From Crocodylus rhombifer (lineage: Eukaryota > Chordata > Crocodylia > Crocodylidae), in NCBI GenBank assembly GCA_038503035.1, contig JAVSML010000029.1, positions 509,708 through 573,707 of the forward strand: 64,000 nucleotides of DNA. Reading direction: 5' to 3'. The notes beneath the pieces were generated by a model. That model searched no databases, was not told the DNA's origin, and worked only from the letters and a program-made list of their open reading frames with translations. Both the position numbers and the translations under genes were made by a program. Below are positions 22,816 through 34,506 of this stretch, piece by piece. Each line of letters opens with the position of its first letter. Position 1 is the stretch's first letter.

Positions 22816-24419
22816 TGCAACGTCAGCATTACAGCAGGAGCACGGGTACCACTGCATCAATGTGCTAAAATTTTGTACCCACTGGCAAGTACAATAAAGT
22901 AAATCAATGGGTTGCCATCTATGTTCCCATTGTATGCAGATCTGCACCAAAGAATTGTTGTGATGTGCTTCATTATGTCTCATTATGTGATTGCAAGTAG
23001 CCCCAGTGTGTAGCTGATACAATCCACGTAACACACTGTGTGACCAGTTTACAAAACCAGACTCCTTCAGAAGGGCAAGTAATTAATCATTATTCAGTGA
23101 TAGCACACACCACTCTACTACTTGCTGGCAGGAGTGTATAACCGAGGGCATGTCTAGCTAATATGATACATTATTCATACCATAGAAATCTACAGTTTAC
23201 AATGCTACAGTTCCAGTAAATGGTTAAAAGAGAAAGAACACTTCATCATTTTTCAAGTGTGTGGCTGCTGCTTTTTTTTTTAAGTTTACTGCTAGCACAT
23301 TGTATGGATAAGCATAGGCCCAAGTTGGAAATACAATAGGAAAGCATTAGTATGAGGTACAAGTACATGTTTTTCATAATGCCAGAGTCAATAATATGAG
23401 GACACCAAGGGGATCTCTTGAATGTCTTGCCTAAGGGCATAGTGCCGTAACTTTATAGCTGTCACAATTTTATTACTTTATCAAGTATTAATTTAATAGA
23501 GTAGAGTGCACTTTGTCAAAAATAAATTGCTGAGAATATTTTATTCAATTAACATGCCCAATAATCATTCTGGTATTGTACATTTAGGGCACAGTTTTCT
23601 TTGCATTTATTTTTGGCTTTGAATTCTACTGTCTGGCTGAAAAAATCTATGATGAAGCAAATAAAGCAGTAGAATGGTTTTAATTCAGTTGCAGTCCTTT
23701 TTATATGCAGTTAAATTTCTTTCTATTAGCAAATAAAAAAACAAAACTTCCAGCATGGAAGTTTAAACAATATTCTCATACTGCCCTGATGTACAGGCTG
23801 TACCAGTCTACTGGAATGCTGTCTGAAAAGGGGCAATGCATTTCAGAGGTCCAGTTATGGTACCTTTGTGTTAATGATTTAAAATAGTTTGAATAGTTTC
23901 TTCACCTATAATTCATTTTTTGCATTAATCCTATTTAAATTCAGATGGGGCTGTGCTTCACTTGTCCCAACTGTAGTGTTTAGAGTATACATTTTTTTTT
24001 AAATACAATCACAGATGTCTTTAAAACAACACAGCTTCACATGAGCATTTGAAGGAAAGATGCAAGAAACATGACGATATTACAAAAGTTCGGCATCCGC
24101 TAAGCTCTTGCCTACAACTTTGAGAAAAACAGCAGTGACGTTCCCAAAAAAAAAAATGTTACTGGAAATTACCCTTTTCTGACCAGTTCTTCCCTTTTCT
24201 TTAAGTCTTGTCACTGGTAAAATACTGAAGTGAGGTCACTTGAATTCAAGTTTCAATATGGAATTAAGTGCACAGGGCAAGTGCAGTGCTAGCCATGGTT
24301 TAGCTGAGTTTAATTTTTAAAGCATTTCTTATTTAATCAAAACAGAAGATTTTATACTGTATAAACTCAGAGAAGCAAGTTGTGCTCTAGAAAAGTGATT
24401 GGTTTGGTGATTCTGCAAT
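22816..24419. other. Unassigned intergenic sequence
   Basis: No gene is recognised. Short A- and T-runs are present (for example about 23,272 and 23,992). A possible partial MITE end ('gggcatgtctagctaat') lies at about 23,147. Confidence 0.4.
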
Positions 24420-24903
24420 AGTATCAAAGGCAATAGGATCTCGTATAAAATTTAGGGTCAGACCAATCACTGTCTTTGTGGTGAGGAAGGAATTGCAACC
24501 CATGGTCAGAATGGTACAGATTGTGAGTTTTTTTGATGGGTTTGGCATTTTGTTTTGTTTTGTTTTTATTTTTTTGGGGGGTGTGGCGTTTGGTCTTTCT
24601 GTGTTGTGGGAGGTAGGGGGAGGGGGAGGGGCTGGCCATTTTCCTTGAATCTCTCATGCATATTTGAACAACACTGCAGCAGCAGAATATTGGCCACTGT
24701 GGTCCCCCTGCTTTGCCTGTGAGAAGTTAGATTGTTCTGTCTTGTGGTTGTATCAGGGCTAACTATGTAGTTTGGCCAATAGGTTAGACAGTAGATTAGT
24801 ACAGCCTGGTATGAATAGGCATGATCATGTCTCAGGCAGGGGGTTGCACTACAGGAACTCTGGAGGTTCCTTCCTCCCCTACTCTTTTATGATCCTACGA
24901 AGC
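24420..24903 (+). mobile_element. CR1 LINE 3' UTR fragment
   Basis: 'gaggaaggaattgcaaccca' and later 'tcaggcagggggttgcacta' with 'ttccttcctcccctactctt' are diverged forms of the CR1 3' UTR and closing segment, ending 'ttttatgatcctacg'. An expanded T/G-rich run (24,532-24,595) interrupts it. Confidence 0.6.
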
Positions 24904-25855
24904 ATCAGATCCCATTTTACATCTGCCAGCACAGAAATCCCAGGATCAGAAAGGCAGTTTCTGGGCTTCATGCACCCAAGACCTTCAAAGGACACTGTAC
25001 AAAGCAGGGCACTGAGGACTAGTCAGCTTGCCAACATGCAGGGATCTCAAGATCAGGGAACAGTTCCCTGATCCTGGGCTCCCAATACACTGGCATGTTC
25101 AAAGGGGTAGCCAGGCACCAGGGAATAATTTCCCCAATGCTCTTTAAACTAACATAAATGTGCAAATGTGAATACATGTGCAAATTAAAACATGATACAA
25201 AATATCCGCAAAGGCGTTTCTCATTAAATGTGGAAGAACCATGTGGCTGGTTTGCCATTTAATTGTGTGATAAAGTTCTTGAGTGTGTGGCATGTTATCA
25301 TGGGTTAATGGCATAATAAATGTAATCCCTGCCATGGGCTGAAGAAAAGCTGATGCACAGGAAGTGGTGAGACTGTACAAGATGTTTTCACTTTCTTCTG
25401 TTGGATATTACATTTTATTTTATTTGAGGAGAGTTTTTACCTTTGTCCCAACATATTAGCAAATATACTACCTTTTAGTGATGCTCTGTATCTATCAATA
25501 GAATCTATATAGAATCTTTCCTCTTAGGGATTAATTCAACTTTTGATTCTATCTTTTGAGCTTTAAATCATGATGTTAGAAACCTCCAAGGAAATACTGT
25601 ACTATATGTGACCTTCTTTATTTTTTTCAACTGTTTGATAAAGTAGAGAAAATTGATTTATAGTTTAGTTTGCTTGTGAACATGGAATATCAATGTTAAG
25701 AGTCAGTTGTAAAATATCAGGAAAAAGTTACATTAGCCAAAATTTAAGAAAGTAGCGCCTCATTAATTAATTCTGGATAACAATAGAATAACTGCACATG
25801 AATCTGCTAGTATAAAGTGAAAAAATATTAATAAGCCTCATATAGAATGTAGGGC
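24904..25855. other. Unassigned intergenic sequence
   Basis: No gene or clear repeat. A small hairpin-like duplication ('gatcagggaacagttccctgatc', about 25,051-25,073) is visible. Confidence 0.4.
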
Positions 25856-26185
25856 ATTTATAGATGTGCTCCAGGAGCGGAGGGGGCATTTTAATTAGAG
25901 CGGTTCTGACAGCTATTCTAATTAAAGTGCCCAGAGTGTCACATGTATCAGCGTCCCCATGCTGAAAAATGGTGGTGAAGACGCTTTAAATAAAGCTCAT
26001 CAAACAAACTAAAGCACTCTGCTGCCATTTTTCACCACTGGGATGCTGACAGACGTGACATTGGAGTATGCTGCAGCACAGTAATTCCCACACTCCAGCA
26101 GACTCCATTAATTCAGTCTACTTTGACCTGCTGTAATTACAGTGCACTGGAGAAGCCTCACTGCACATGTATAGGCGTCTTTAAA
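25856..26185. repeat. MITE-like repeat, second family, copy A
   Basis: The left edge 'tttatagatgtgctccagga' and right edge 'ctgcacatgtataggcgtct' are diverged inverse copies. Internally 'attttaattagagcggttct', 'aagctcatcaaa' and paired 'ccatttttcaccac' / 'aaatggtggtgaag' blocks form a long imperfect palindrome. A related copy lies at 40,655-40,975 (shared order of 'gtgtcacatg.atcagc' and 'taaagctcatcaaa'). Confidence 0.55.
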
Positions 26186-26383
26186 AACATTTAATTTAGA
26201 AACAATTTGGACTTATTTAAGATTCTCTATAATTTCTCTTCCACCATTTTTACTCTTAACAGAAATAATACCCTAGTTGTTTTCTAGAGAGATACTACCA
26301 GATTACAAAATATGTAAGGCCAAGGTTTAAAAAAAATGGGTGTTTAATATTATGCGTTCAAATCCATATTTAGATATACCTGC

Positions 26384-26520
26384 CCCAATTCTGCAGTTCA
26401 TTTCTGTACAAAGCAATTAAGCACTTGATTGCAATGGAACTTAAACACTTGTGCTTAAGATTTTTGCTGAATCAGGATGGACTTAAGCACAAATGTAAAT
26501 GCTCTGCTGAACTGGGGCTC
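26384..26520. repeat. Ancient palindromic repeat
   Basis: The left end 'gccccaattctgcagttca' and right end 'tgctgaactggggc' are diverged inverse copies, with 'aagcac..' words mirrored inside. No coding content. It belongs to a class of short old palindromes also seen at 26,529, 45,235, 46,232 and 47,304. Confidence 0.5.
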
Positions 26521-26528
26521 TGAAACTG

Positions 26529-26618
26529 TGGCCTGATTTTAAAAGTGCTGAGCACCAGCAGCTATAATTGAAGTCAGTAGGAGCTTCTGGATGCTTAACA
26601 TTTTTGAAAATCAGGCCA
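26529..26618. repeat. Ancient palindromic repeat, 90 bp
   Basis: The ends mirror each other clearly: 'tggcctgattttaaaagtg' on the left and 'tttttgaaaatcaggcca' on the right, with 'gtgctgagcacc' inside the left half and 'gaagtcagtaggagc' in the middle. This could fold as one hairpin. Confidence 0.65.
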
Positions 26619-27494
26619 CTTACTTAGCTGCCTACCTCTCGGTATTCATTTCTAAAACCTTCAAGCAGAGTCCTAGGTTTTATTAATAAATGAGGCCCTG
26701 ATTTTCTACAATAAACCTTAATAATATAAAATGAGGGCATGAAGAGTAAAGGAAATACATTTCTTTATTGCAAATTTAATAGAGTGCCTCTTGCAAGCAT
26801 CAAAAAGCTTTGTAAAACCATTACATGAATAAACAAATTAAATTAAAAAGCATAGTGGCTAGAAAACTATGGGGCTAACTTCATTCTTTGTGTACCTCCA
26901 TGGACATTGATTAAATACATCAGCGATGACTTGGTCTGCTAAATGTTAAGCATTAACTTGATCTGGAACAAGTTAACCATGCAAATCCTACCCAGGAAAC
27001 AGTTTCATGCTGAGTGCAAAGTAAACAAAAAGCTCAACATTTAGGATTTGGCCAAATTTCTCCCTAACTCCAGACCAACATGGCCACTCATGTCTCATTA
27101 AGGGTTTGTAAATGTGGATTAAGGTAGTGCCTAGAGACCAACTGAGAATGGGGACCCAGTGCCAGGCACTGTACAACTATGTACCTTTTGTAGCAGGTTG
27201 GGCTTAGATAGGATTAGCTAGGTAAAGAGACAATGACATTGAAGAGGGAACCCGTGGGAGGAAGTAGAAAGATTGTCGTTTGAATGGATAATGAGCTCAA
27301 GGAAGGAAGGTTCTAAAGCTAAGACTGCAAAATGAAGTCTTACAATCTCATCAGTTTCCAGTAGCCATGGCCTAAACAGCTTCTGCAGCTGTTGCGCTTG
27401 CTCCAGCCTGCCCAGCCCAGCCCAGCCCAAGGCCACATGACTAAGGGAGGACAAGGAGGCACTGCATAGAGATGTCTTACTAGTACAGTTCTAG
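26619..27494. other. Unassigned intergenic sequence
   Basis: No gene recognised. A short 'cccagcccagcccagccc' pentamer run is at about 27,412-27,429, next to the edge of the following CR1. Confidence 0.4.
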
Positions 27495-29515
27495 GTCCTT
27501 GGTAATTATGCCCCATCCTCACAGGACCTGCCCTGCTGACCCCTGATCATGCAAGTGGCCCTCCCCTCTGGACCCTCTCGATGCTGTCCACATCCCTCCT
27601 GAAGTGCTGCACCCAGAACTGGACACAGTACTCCAGCTGGGGCCTGACCAAGGTCGCATAGAGGGGGAGGTTCCTCCTTGGACCTACTCATGATGCATCT
27701 GTGGATGCATGACAAGGTGCGGTTAGCTTTCCTGACTGCGTCCCCACATTGGTAGCCCATGTTCATCTTGGAGTCTATAATGAGTTCCAGATCCTTTTCT
27801 GCCTCTGTGCTGACAAGAAGGGAGTTCCCCAGCCTGTACGTATACTGCTGGTTCTTCCTCCCCAGGTGCATCACCTTGCACTTATCAGTGTTGAAACTCA
27901 TCCTATTCTCATCTGCCCGCCCCTGTAACCTGTCCAGATCTGACTGCAGCTTGTCCCTCCCCTCTAGTGTGCCCACCTCCCCCCACATCTTAGTGTCATC
28001 TGCGAATTTGAACAAGGTGCTATTCACTCCCTTATCCAAGTTGCTGATGAAGATGTTGAACAGCACAGGCCCAAGAACTGAGACCTGCAGAACTCCACTG
28101 CCCATGTTCTTCCAGGTCGAAAAAGACCTGTCCACCACTACTCTCTGGGTACAGCCCTCCAGCCAATTGGTGACCCATCTGACCGTGTAGGGATTGACAC
28201 CATAGTCGCCTAATTTTTTAATGAGAATGGGGTGAGAGACCGTGTCAAAGGCTTTTCTAAAGTCCAGAAAGGCTACATCCCCCACGACGCCTGTGTCCAA
28301 GGATTTAGTGACCTGATCATAGAAGGCAACCAGGTTGGTCTGACAGGACCTGCTTCTGATGAACCCATGTTGGTTGCCTCTAAGCATACACTCCCCTGCT
28401 GGTCCCTCGCAGATGTGCTCCTGGATAATTTTCTTGAAGAGCTTCCCCAGGACCGAGGTAAGACTAACAGGCCTATAGTTTCCTGGGTCCTCCCTCCTCC
28501 CTTTTTTGAAAATGGAGACCACATTGGCCCTCTTCCAGTCCTCCGGCACCTTGCCAGAGCACCACGAGTGCTTGTAAAGCTGTGGAGGTCCCTGACTAGG
28601 TCCACTCCAACCCTGGGCCTGGCTGTGCCTCCCCTGGGACCATCAGGAATCATAATGAGGGAAGGGGGGATGACCTGGTCCCTGCTCAGAAAAATGGAGG
28701 CAAAAAAGTTGTTAAATAAGTTAGCTTTGACATCTGGTATGACCACCAGACTTCCTAGTGTGTCCTGCAGTGGCCCTACGTTACCCAGAACTTTCTTTTT
28801 ACCCCCATGTATTTAAAAAAGGACTTATTGTCCTTGATCCGGGTTGCTATTCCCAGTGCCATTTTTGCCTTTACCCTTCCTAACAGCCCCCCTACAAGCC
28901 TGAGCAACAGCTGTATAGTCCTCCACAGTGATGGCCCCTCCCTTCCATTGGGTGTACACCTTGTTTTTAGCCTTGAGATGTTCCTAGATGCTTTTCGTTA
29001 GCCAAGCTTTTGAGCACTCTTGCTCCCTTTGACCCTTGTTGGGATTGCCACCCTTTGAGCTTGGAGGATTGTCTCCTTAAGGAACAACCACTCTTCTTGG
29101 ACTCCCAACTCCCCTCCCCTCCGGGACTTCGGTCTCTCCCTGACTAATCTCCTTACCTCATTAAAATCTACCCTCCTGAAGTCCAGGGTTACTGTTTTGC
29201 TGCAGGCCTTTGCCGCCCTGCGCTGGATGGTGAATTCCAGTAGTTGATGATAGCTATCTCCCAAGTGATCAAGCACCCGCAGTCCCCTCAGCAGGTTGTC
29301 GCTTGTGGCTAGGACCAGGTCTAACAATGCATTTCCCCTGGTGGGACTGTGCACCTCCTGGGTTAGATGGAGGTCCTGTAACATGGCTAGGAACCTATGT
29401 GACTGGCTGACTGCTCTTCCCAGCAGATGTCCAGATAGTTTAAGTCCCCCACGACGATCACATCCTTTGACCTAACTGCCTCTGCTAGCTGACCTGAGAA
29501 TTTCCAGTCAAGTTA
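27495..29515 (-). mobile_element. CR1 LINE, endonuclease end through RT, missing its 3' end
   Basis: Minus-strand reading gives the longest CR1 in the window. The end of the endonuclease is at about 29,450-29,000 ('VVGDLNYLDICWE' and 'LLDLVLATSDNLL'), then the linker, then reverse transcriptase (28,549-27,506). The RT frame has 'FLDFRKAFDTVS' and an intact 'FADDTKMWG', but the G-V-P-Q-G-S loop reads G-V-L-Q-V-S. There are frameshifts between the endonuclease and RT parts and again near 27,600. It stops after 'MIRGQQGRSCEDG', without the last part of ORF2 or the 3' UTR, so the 3' end was lost by later deletion. Confidence 0.85.
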
Positions 29516-29724
29516 CATTGCCAGACCCAGAAGATTTGAGCCTCACACCATGTATATTGATAGACTGGCCTCATTCCTGAGACAAAGACACGAATAAATT
29601 ATATTTGTGATGCTGAGTTTTTGACACAGGTGCTTCTTAGATATTAGGAAGAATTGAAGACATCAGCTATCAAATGAATTTAACTTTCACCCCGGCTCTC
29701 AGATTGATCCAGGTTTAAGCTGGG

Positions 29725-29945
29725 GATGCAGAAGTGATAGACTTCTATACATGCGTTAATGTGCCATAATTATAGGCACTAAATGTGCCATAATCAGTAG
29801 TGCTTTGTAATCAGTACATGTTTTGTGATGCTAATACTCAGTAGACTTATTCTACTGCACATGAGCTTCGTTTTTGCCTGCCACACTAATGTGCAGTAGA
29901 ATGAGTCTACTGATCATTTATCATCTCATGTAGATGCAACCAGTA
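29725..29945. repeat. Palindromic MITE-like repeat
   Basis: Inverted blocks around a central spacer: 'cagtagacttattctactgc' at about 29,841 against 'gtgcagtagaatgagtctac' at about 29,891. The outer parts are 'ctatacatgcgttaat' and 'catctcatgtagatgcaa'. It shares its core words with the repeats at 21.4 and 22.6 kb. Confidence 0.6.
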
Positions 29946-30313
29946 TCCCTTATTACAGCTCCCTTAGCGCCAGTAATTCTTCTTCAAATTATATCTGAAC
30001 TGAAAGCTTCTCAAAGTTTTCCTATGAGGTATCTGCTGGTCTTTGAAAGTGACCCTCTTTGAACATGACCCTGTGTGGAAAGCCTGAGCACCATTTTTCA
30101 CCTAACATGTTAACGTTCTTTTTTGAAATGACTGTTTTTGTTTTCCTGCTCAAAATCCAGAACAGCAGCTGTGATGCATGTGGTGCTACTGTTTGATGTT
30201 AGCTATACCACAGTTATAATAGAAACCCAGTGCATGTCCAGTTAGGAAATGTACAATTTATTCACTTGTCATAAATAAGAGAATCAGAACTGGATTTGAA
30301 ACATTCGTTTCCC

Positions 30314-30319
30314 TTTATT
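30314..30319 (-). promoter_or_regulatory. PPARGC1A: Candidate poly(A) signal AATAAA for PPARGC1A
   Basis: AATAAA on the minus strand in the context 'gagcaaataaaggg'. A second AATAAA lies at 30,262-30,257. I chose the first because it gives the expected 3' UTR length; transcript data would be needed to decide. Confidence 0.5.
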
Positions 30320-32810
30320 TGCTCAGTGAGGCTGATGTGTACTGCACATTTAAAAAAAATATCACAGGAATTTTTATACAATGGATTAAACCACAAAAGT
30401 ACAGGTAGAATTGGCAGGTGGAAAATAGCCCAGCTTGGGCTAAACTAATAGCTCACTTTCCCTGTTCAGCATAGTCCAACCAATAGCTTTACACATTCAC
30501 CTACTGTACACATTTTACAGTAGCTCCATCAGATCAGTGGTTCACATTATTGAAAATGCCTGTCACATAAGTACAAATTTAGAATAATCACATTATATTA
30601 CATGGCTATTCTAGGTCATTTATAGATCAGATCTTATACTACAATGATTGAAGTTCTCATTACAGCCATCAAAAAGGACACATAATCATTACCTACTGTA
30701 AGCTTACATCTAAAGGGATGTAAAGGAGGTTTTTTTTTTTTCAACTGACCCAACTGATATAACCCAGAGGCACAAACTTTCCTCTCTGTGCTGCTATCAG
30801 TGGTAACCAATGTTGTTTAGAGTTATTTAGCACAGACTGATATCCCCTCCCCGCCCAGTTTTATGCTCCTTCCATTTGGCTTTGTATCATTTTGCGTTAC
30901 GTAGAAATTACTCTTTTACATCTCTAGAAAAGACCGTAGTTTCCAAGTACCAGTTCTGTTACCAGCATTGCAGATGTGGTACTTACCACAGTTTAGAAGC
31001 AAGAGTACGATCTTCATCTAAAAGGCATATAGAGCTATGCTGCAATTTGCCTCCAATGACAATATGATTTGCGTACTAATTTGAAAATATTCTCTTAAAA
31101 AAGGAAACACCAAGCTTACATTTTGATGGGCAACCTACGGTGACTACAAAAGATACAAATAGCTTTATTCAGATTATTCAGCAATCCTAGTTCTACGTTA
31201 ATTTCATATGTAATTTGTAAATCCATAGAGGAAAGCCATCTTCAAGATGAGAATATTTGTCAGGCCAGTAAAAAAAAAAAAAAAAATGAAGCGTGACATA
31301 ATGTCTGCTTGGAGAGGGAAAAAAAAGCACACCAATTTATTCATGTCAGCAATCCAGGGCAAAATAGAATGTATTTAAATTTTAATCACAGAAATTTAAA
31401 GGCAAAATAGGTAATGCATCTGGTCCTTGAACACATAATATGATATACTAAATATTGATTTCTTAAAAATAATTTATTGCTTTTAATATTTTTTTCTTTA
31501 CAACAGAAGATACTCAAAATCCAGAAAGGAAAGTTGTAAACTTTAGTTTGGCATTCACACAATCAAAGTTAAAATACCTGCATTTTAACCTACAGAGCAA
31601 CAAGAATTACGCAGATTAAATGATGTTACAGTTGTAACACAGAACCTGTAAAAAAGTTCTTTTTTTATTGCTATCTATCTACTCAGAAATAAGAAGCCAA
31701 AAAATCAAGCAAGCATCCAACAGGACAGACAGTGGAATCTCTCAGAACACAATATGCTGGTGATAAAATGAGTGCAGCTATCAAAATCAGCTGCATTGGC
31801 TTGGGGGTGAAATCGGTTTTCTAAGACTGGGGGTGAGAAGAGAAATTAAATAGGAAGGTGTACCATATCTTTAAAAGAAGTCATGAATGCCAAACAGTAA
31901 TAGAATACCAATCTATATAAACTTTCAAGCAGCCTCCAAACTTTACTGATTCAGTCTACAGGCTCCAAGTTCTGATGAAATCCTGATGCTCAGAATGGTA
32001 GGTTTTTTCCTGAAGTTTCTATTTAATTTCGCAGAAGCAATGTCATCAACAACAATGTCATGGGCACATCTGAGGCCATGCTAGTGCATAGTAAAAAAAA
32101 CAAAAAACAAAACAAAAAAAACACTGCTTCTGCAAAAACTGAATTTTCCAAACAAAGCACTTACTCCAACCTGACAACCGTCATGCATCCTAAGTATAAA
32201 ATTTCCACTGGCCTTTTTATTATTTTAGTCATCTCATAATTTATAATAAATAGGATAATTGTAACCGATAAATATGTCTTTTTAGTAAACAAAGGAATGA
32301 AGATTCAGTATTTATACAGGATGTATAACTGTAAAAAATGTAGATAAATACCATCATTAAACTTTGCTAATGAAAAGAGTACTGGCTTCAAGAACAGTGT
32401 TTAGACACACAGAATTATCATAAAAATCATACTGTACTTAATACCTCAGCATTTTTTATCAAATGAAAATCACAAAAAATAAAACAAAACAGCATTTTAA
32501 AAAGATTTAAACTTCTCATTCCAAAATTACTGTTGATACATAAATAAAAACATTTCTTAATGATTACCCAGTTGAGAGACTTTACACAAAATTATGATAT
32601 CTCCTAGAAAATTTAGATGAGAAAATTTCATTCCCCTAACAAATTCAGTGTATAAAACTGCAAAAGAAAACTAAGCCATGAAAAAAATGTGGAAAAATAT
32701 TGCAGAAGTGGTTAATGCCTTTTGGGCTAGGATAGTTCTTGACAAATTCTTACAGAAGCTCACCAAACAAGGGATGAATGTGAGTAAAGCATTAATATTT
32801 TTGCACTCAA

Positions 32811-32848
32811 ACACACGCACGCGCACACACACACACACACACACGCGC
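32811..32848. repeat. (CA)n microsatellite in the PPARGC1A 3' UTR
   Basis: An almost pure CA/TG run with CG interruptions at both ends ('acgcacgcgcac' on the left, 'cacgcgc' on the right). In the mRNA it is read as (UG)n, a possible binding site for UG-specific proteins; that role is inference. Confidence 0.9.
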
Positions 32849-33425
32849 TTTTTTTTACAATCAAATATATATAAGCATAAGTTCAGCTTTCTAAATATGT
32901 TAGTGTACAATAATTGTTTCACTTCATATAATTACATTTGAATATTCTTGATTAAGAAAAATTCAGCAGTTTTTTTAAAAGAAGGCTGCATTTACAGTGC
33001 ATAGCTGTAACAAAAAAGAACATTGTCATACAGTATGTACACAAAATAAAAATACTCCATTTAACATTTGTAAATACTCAACTACTTTAGAGAATGTAGC
33101 AAATAAACTACCTGTACACACTCCAGATAGTTATACCCAACTCTCAATAATAATGTAATACCATGTCCGCTCATCAGAGTAAAATCGCTGAACAAGCTGC
33201 ACACGTGACCCTTAACAAGGCTTGGAAATTTCTGCTGTGGAAGATCATCATTGTGGACATTTACATGGGTGTCAGAATTAAAAGATGAAACTTCAAAACG
33301 TTACAAAAGTTTTAGCCTTTCATTTTCTCCTCCATGAGGAAAAATAAAAGGACAGCAGGCTTCTATGATTTGTGGTTTCTTCTGGATTGTCATATTATCA
33401 TTGCATGGTGAGAAGAAGCTTCTTT

Positions 33426-33478
33426 AAAAAAAAAGAAAAGAAAAAGAAGTAAAGAAAAAGAAAGAAAGAAGAAAAAGA
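33426..33478. repeat. Purine-rich (A/G) simple repeat
   Basis: An unbroken run of A and G on the plus strand apart from one T, including 'aaagaaagaaagaag'. It lies inside the 3' UTR, where the mRNA would have a U/C-rich tract about 0.4 kb after the stop codon. Confidence 0.85.
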
Positions 33479-33891
33479 ATGCAGTGCCTGATTCCCAGAC
33501 ATCAGCAGTTGTAGTTTACAATTTGCTTTTTTGTTTTTGTCTTGTTAAAAGGCAATATATACACATTTTGAAGTCATACATTTAAGCGTATCTCTATGGA
33601 ACTGCTGCCATTGCAAGTGGTTTGCACTTGTACTCTCTATGAACACCAGAATCCCTTGCCACCAAACACCCCCGGAAAGCAAATGACACCCATGGATACA
33701 CATGTGCTTACTGGATATCCATTTTGCCTCTTCATTCTTCGAGCAGCTGTGTTCATGTAAACCATGTTTTTGTACAGAGAGTGTAAAGTAGGAGAAATTC
33801 CTAATTATGACTTTTTAATTGTCCATTATTGAAGGACATGATGTCCGTGAGGTATTCGTCATCCCTCCATTATCCTCAGATGTGATGCATG

Positions 33892-33995
33892 TTACCTACG
33901 CAGGCTTCGTTGTGCCTCCTTAAGTAAACTATCAAAATCCATGGAGTCATACTTGCTTTTAGTGGAAGCAGGATCAAAATCATCTGAGTTTGAAT
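33892..33995 (-). CDS. PPARGC1A: PPARGC1A exon 13 (last coding exon, C-terminus and stop)
   Basis: The last exon encodes the final residues of PGC-1alpha: it completes the aspartate split with exon 12, continues 'SNSDDFDPASTKSKYDS' and ends 'LLKEAQRSLRR' before TAA (33,894-33,892). The acceptor is 'tccag' with AG at 33,997-33,996. Phase is 1, matching the single G left by exon 12. The tail follows the RNA-recognition motif and is nearly identical to remembered mammalian protein (one Met for Leu in 'YDSMDFD'). Confidence 0.95.
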
Positions 33996-34390
33996 CTGGA
34001 ACCAAGAGGGACAAAGGGTTAGTGAAGGGGCCCTGCAAACTCCATGGGCACACCACTTACTTCAATATACCTACTAATACCTGCACCTTGGAGAAAGGAA
34101 AAAACAGCAACGATAGTGGAAAAGAGCTTGAAAATGACCTTATGTAAAGCAGGCAAGCTTCCAAAGAACAATGTGCTGACACATTTCTCTTTGGAGGCCT
34201 ATAAAAAGATAAGGTATTTTTGCCACCCACCAAGCTACTATACCAATAATTGTGCCACAAGCATGCAACTGTCACAAGACATACTGGCTACTTGCAGATA
34301 CTAAACACCCCCCCCAGAAAAACCACCTTTCCCCACCCTGATGCTTTACCAAAAGAAGGAGTGTGTTACTTTGACCCAGCTCTGCAGCAT

Positions 34391-34506
34391 CTGTATAGAT
34401 CGGGGGCCTTCAGCAGGGCTTTTTGGGGCTTTCATCTAAAGCTGAGTCAATCAGCTGTTACATAAAAGCACCAAAAAAGCCCCAGTAAAGCATTCAATCT
34501 ATACAG
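34391..34506. repeat. Palindromic MITE-like repeat, 116 bp
   Basis: The termini are exact inverses, 'ctgtatagat' and 'atctatacag'. The inner parts mirror imperfectly ('gggctttttggggcttt' against 'aaaagcaccaaaaaagcccc'). A small non-autonomous DNA element; no clear target duplication. Confidence 0.65.

Larger units (their letters stand above)
30290..33891 (-). other. PPARGC1A: PPARGC1A 3' untranslated region (extent inferred)
   Basis: The segment follows the stop codon at 33,892-33,894. About 3.6 kb on, the minus strand has AATAAA at 30,319-30,314, which would give a 3' UTR close in length to the long one known for mammalian PGC-1alpha mRNA. The stretch is AT-rich and, unlike its surroundings, holds no LINE or MITE, consistent with selection on a transcribed 3' UTR. 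It includes a (CA)n run and a purine-rich run. Other AATAAA motifs inside (for example near 31,490 and 31,340) could give shorter forms. The exact end is not proven. Confidence 0.65.

Noticed and set aside
32678..32941. Open frames with His-Thr or Val-Cys repeats
   Set aside because: They are translations of the (CA)n microsatellite within the 3' UTR.
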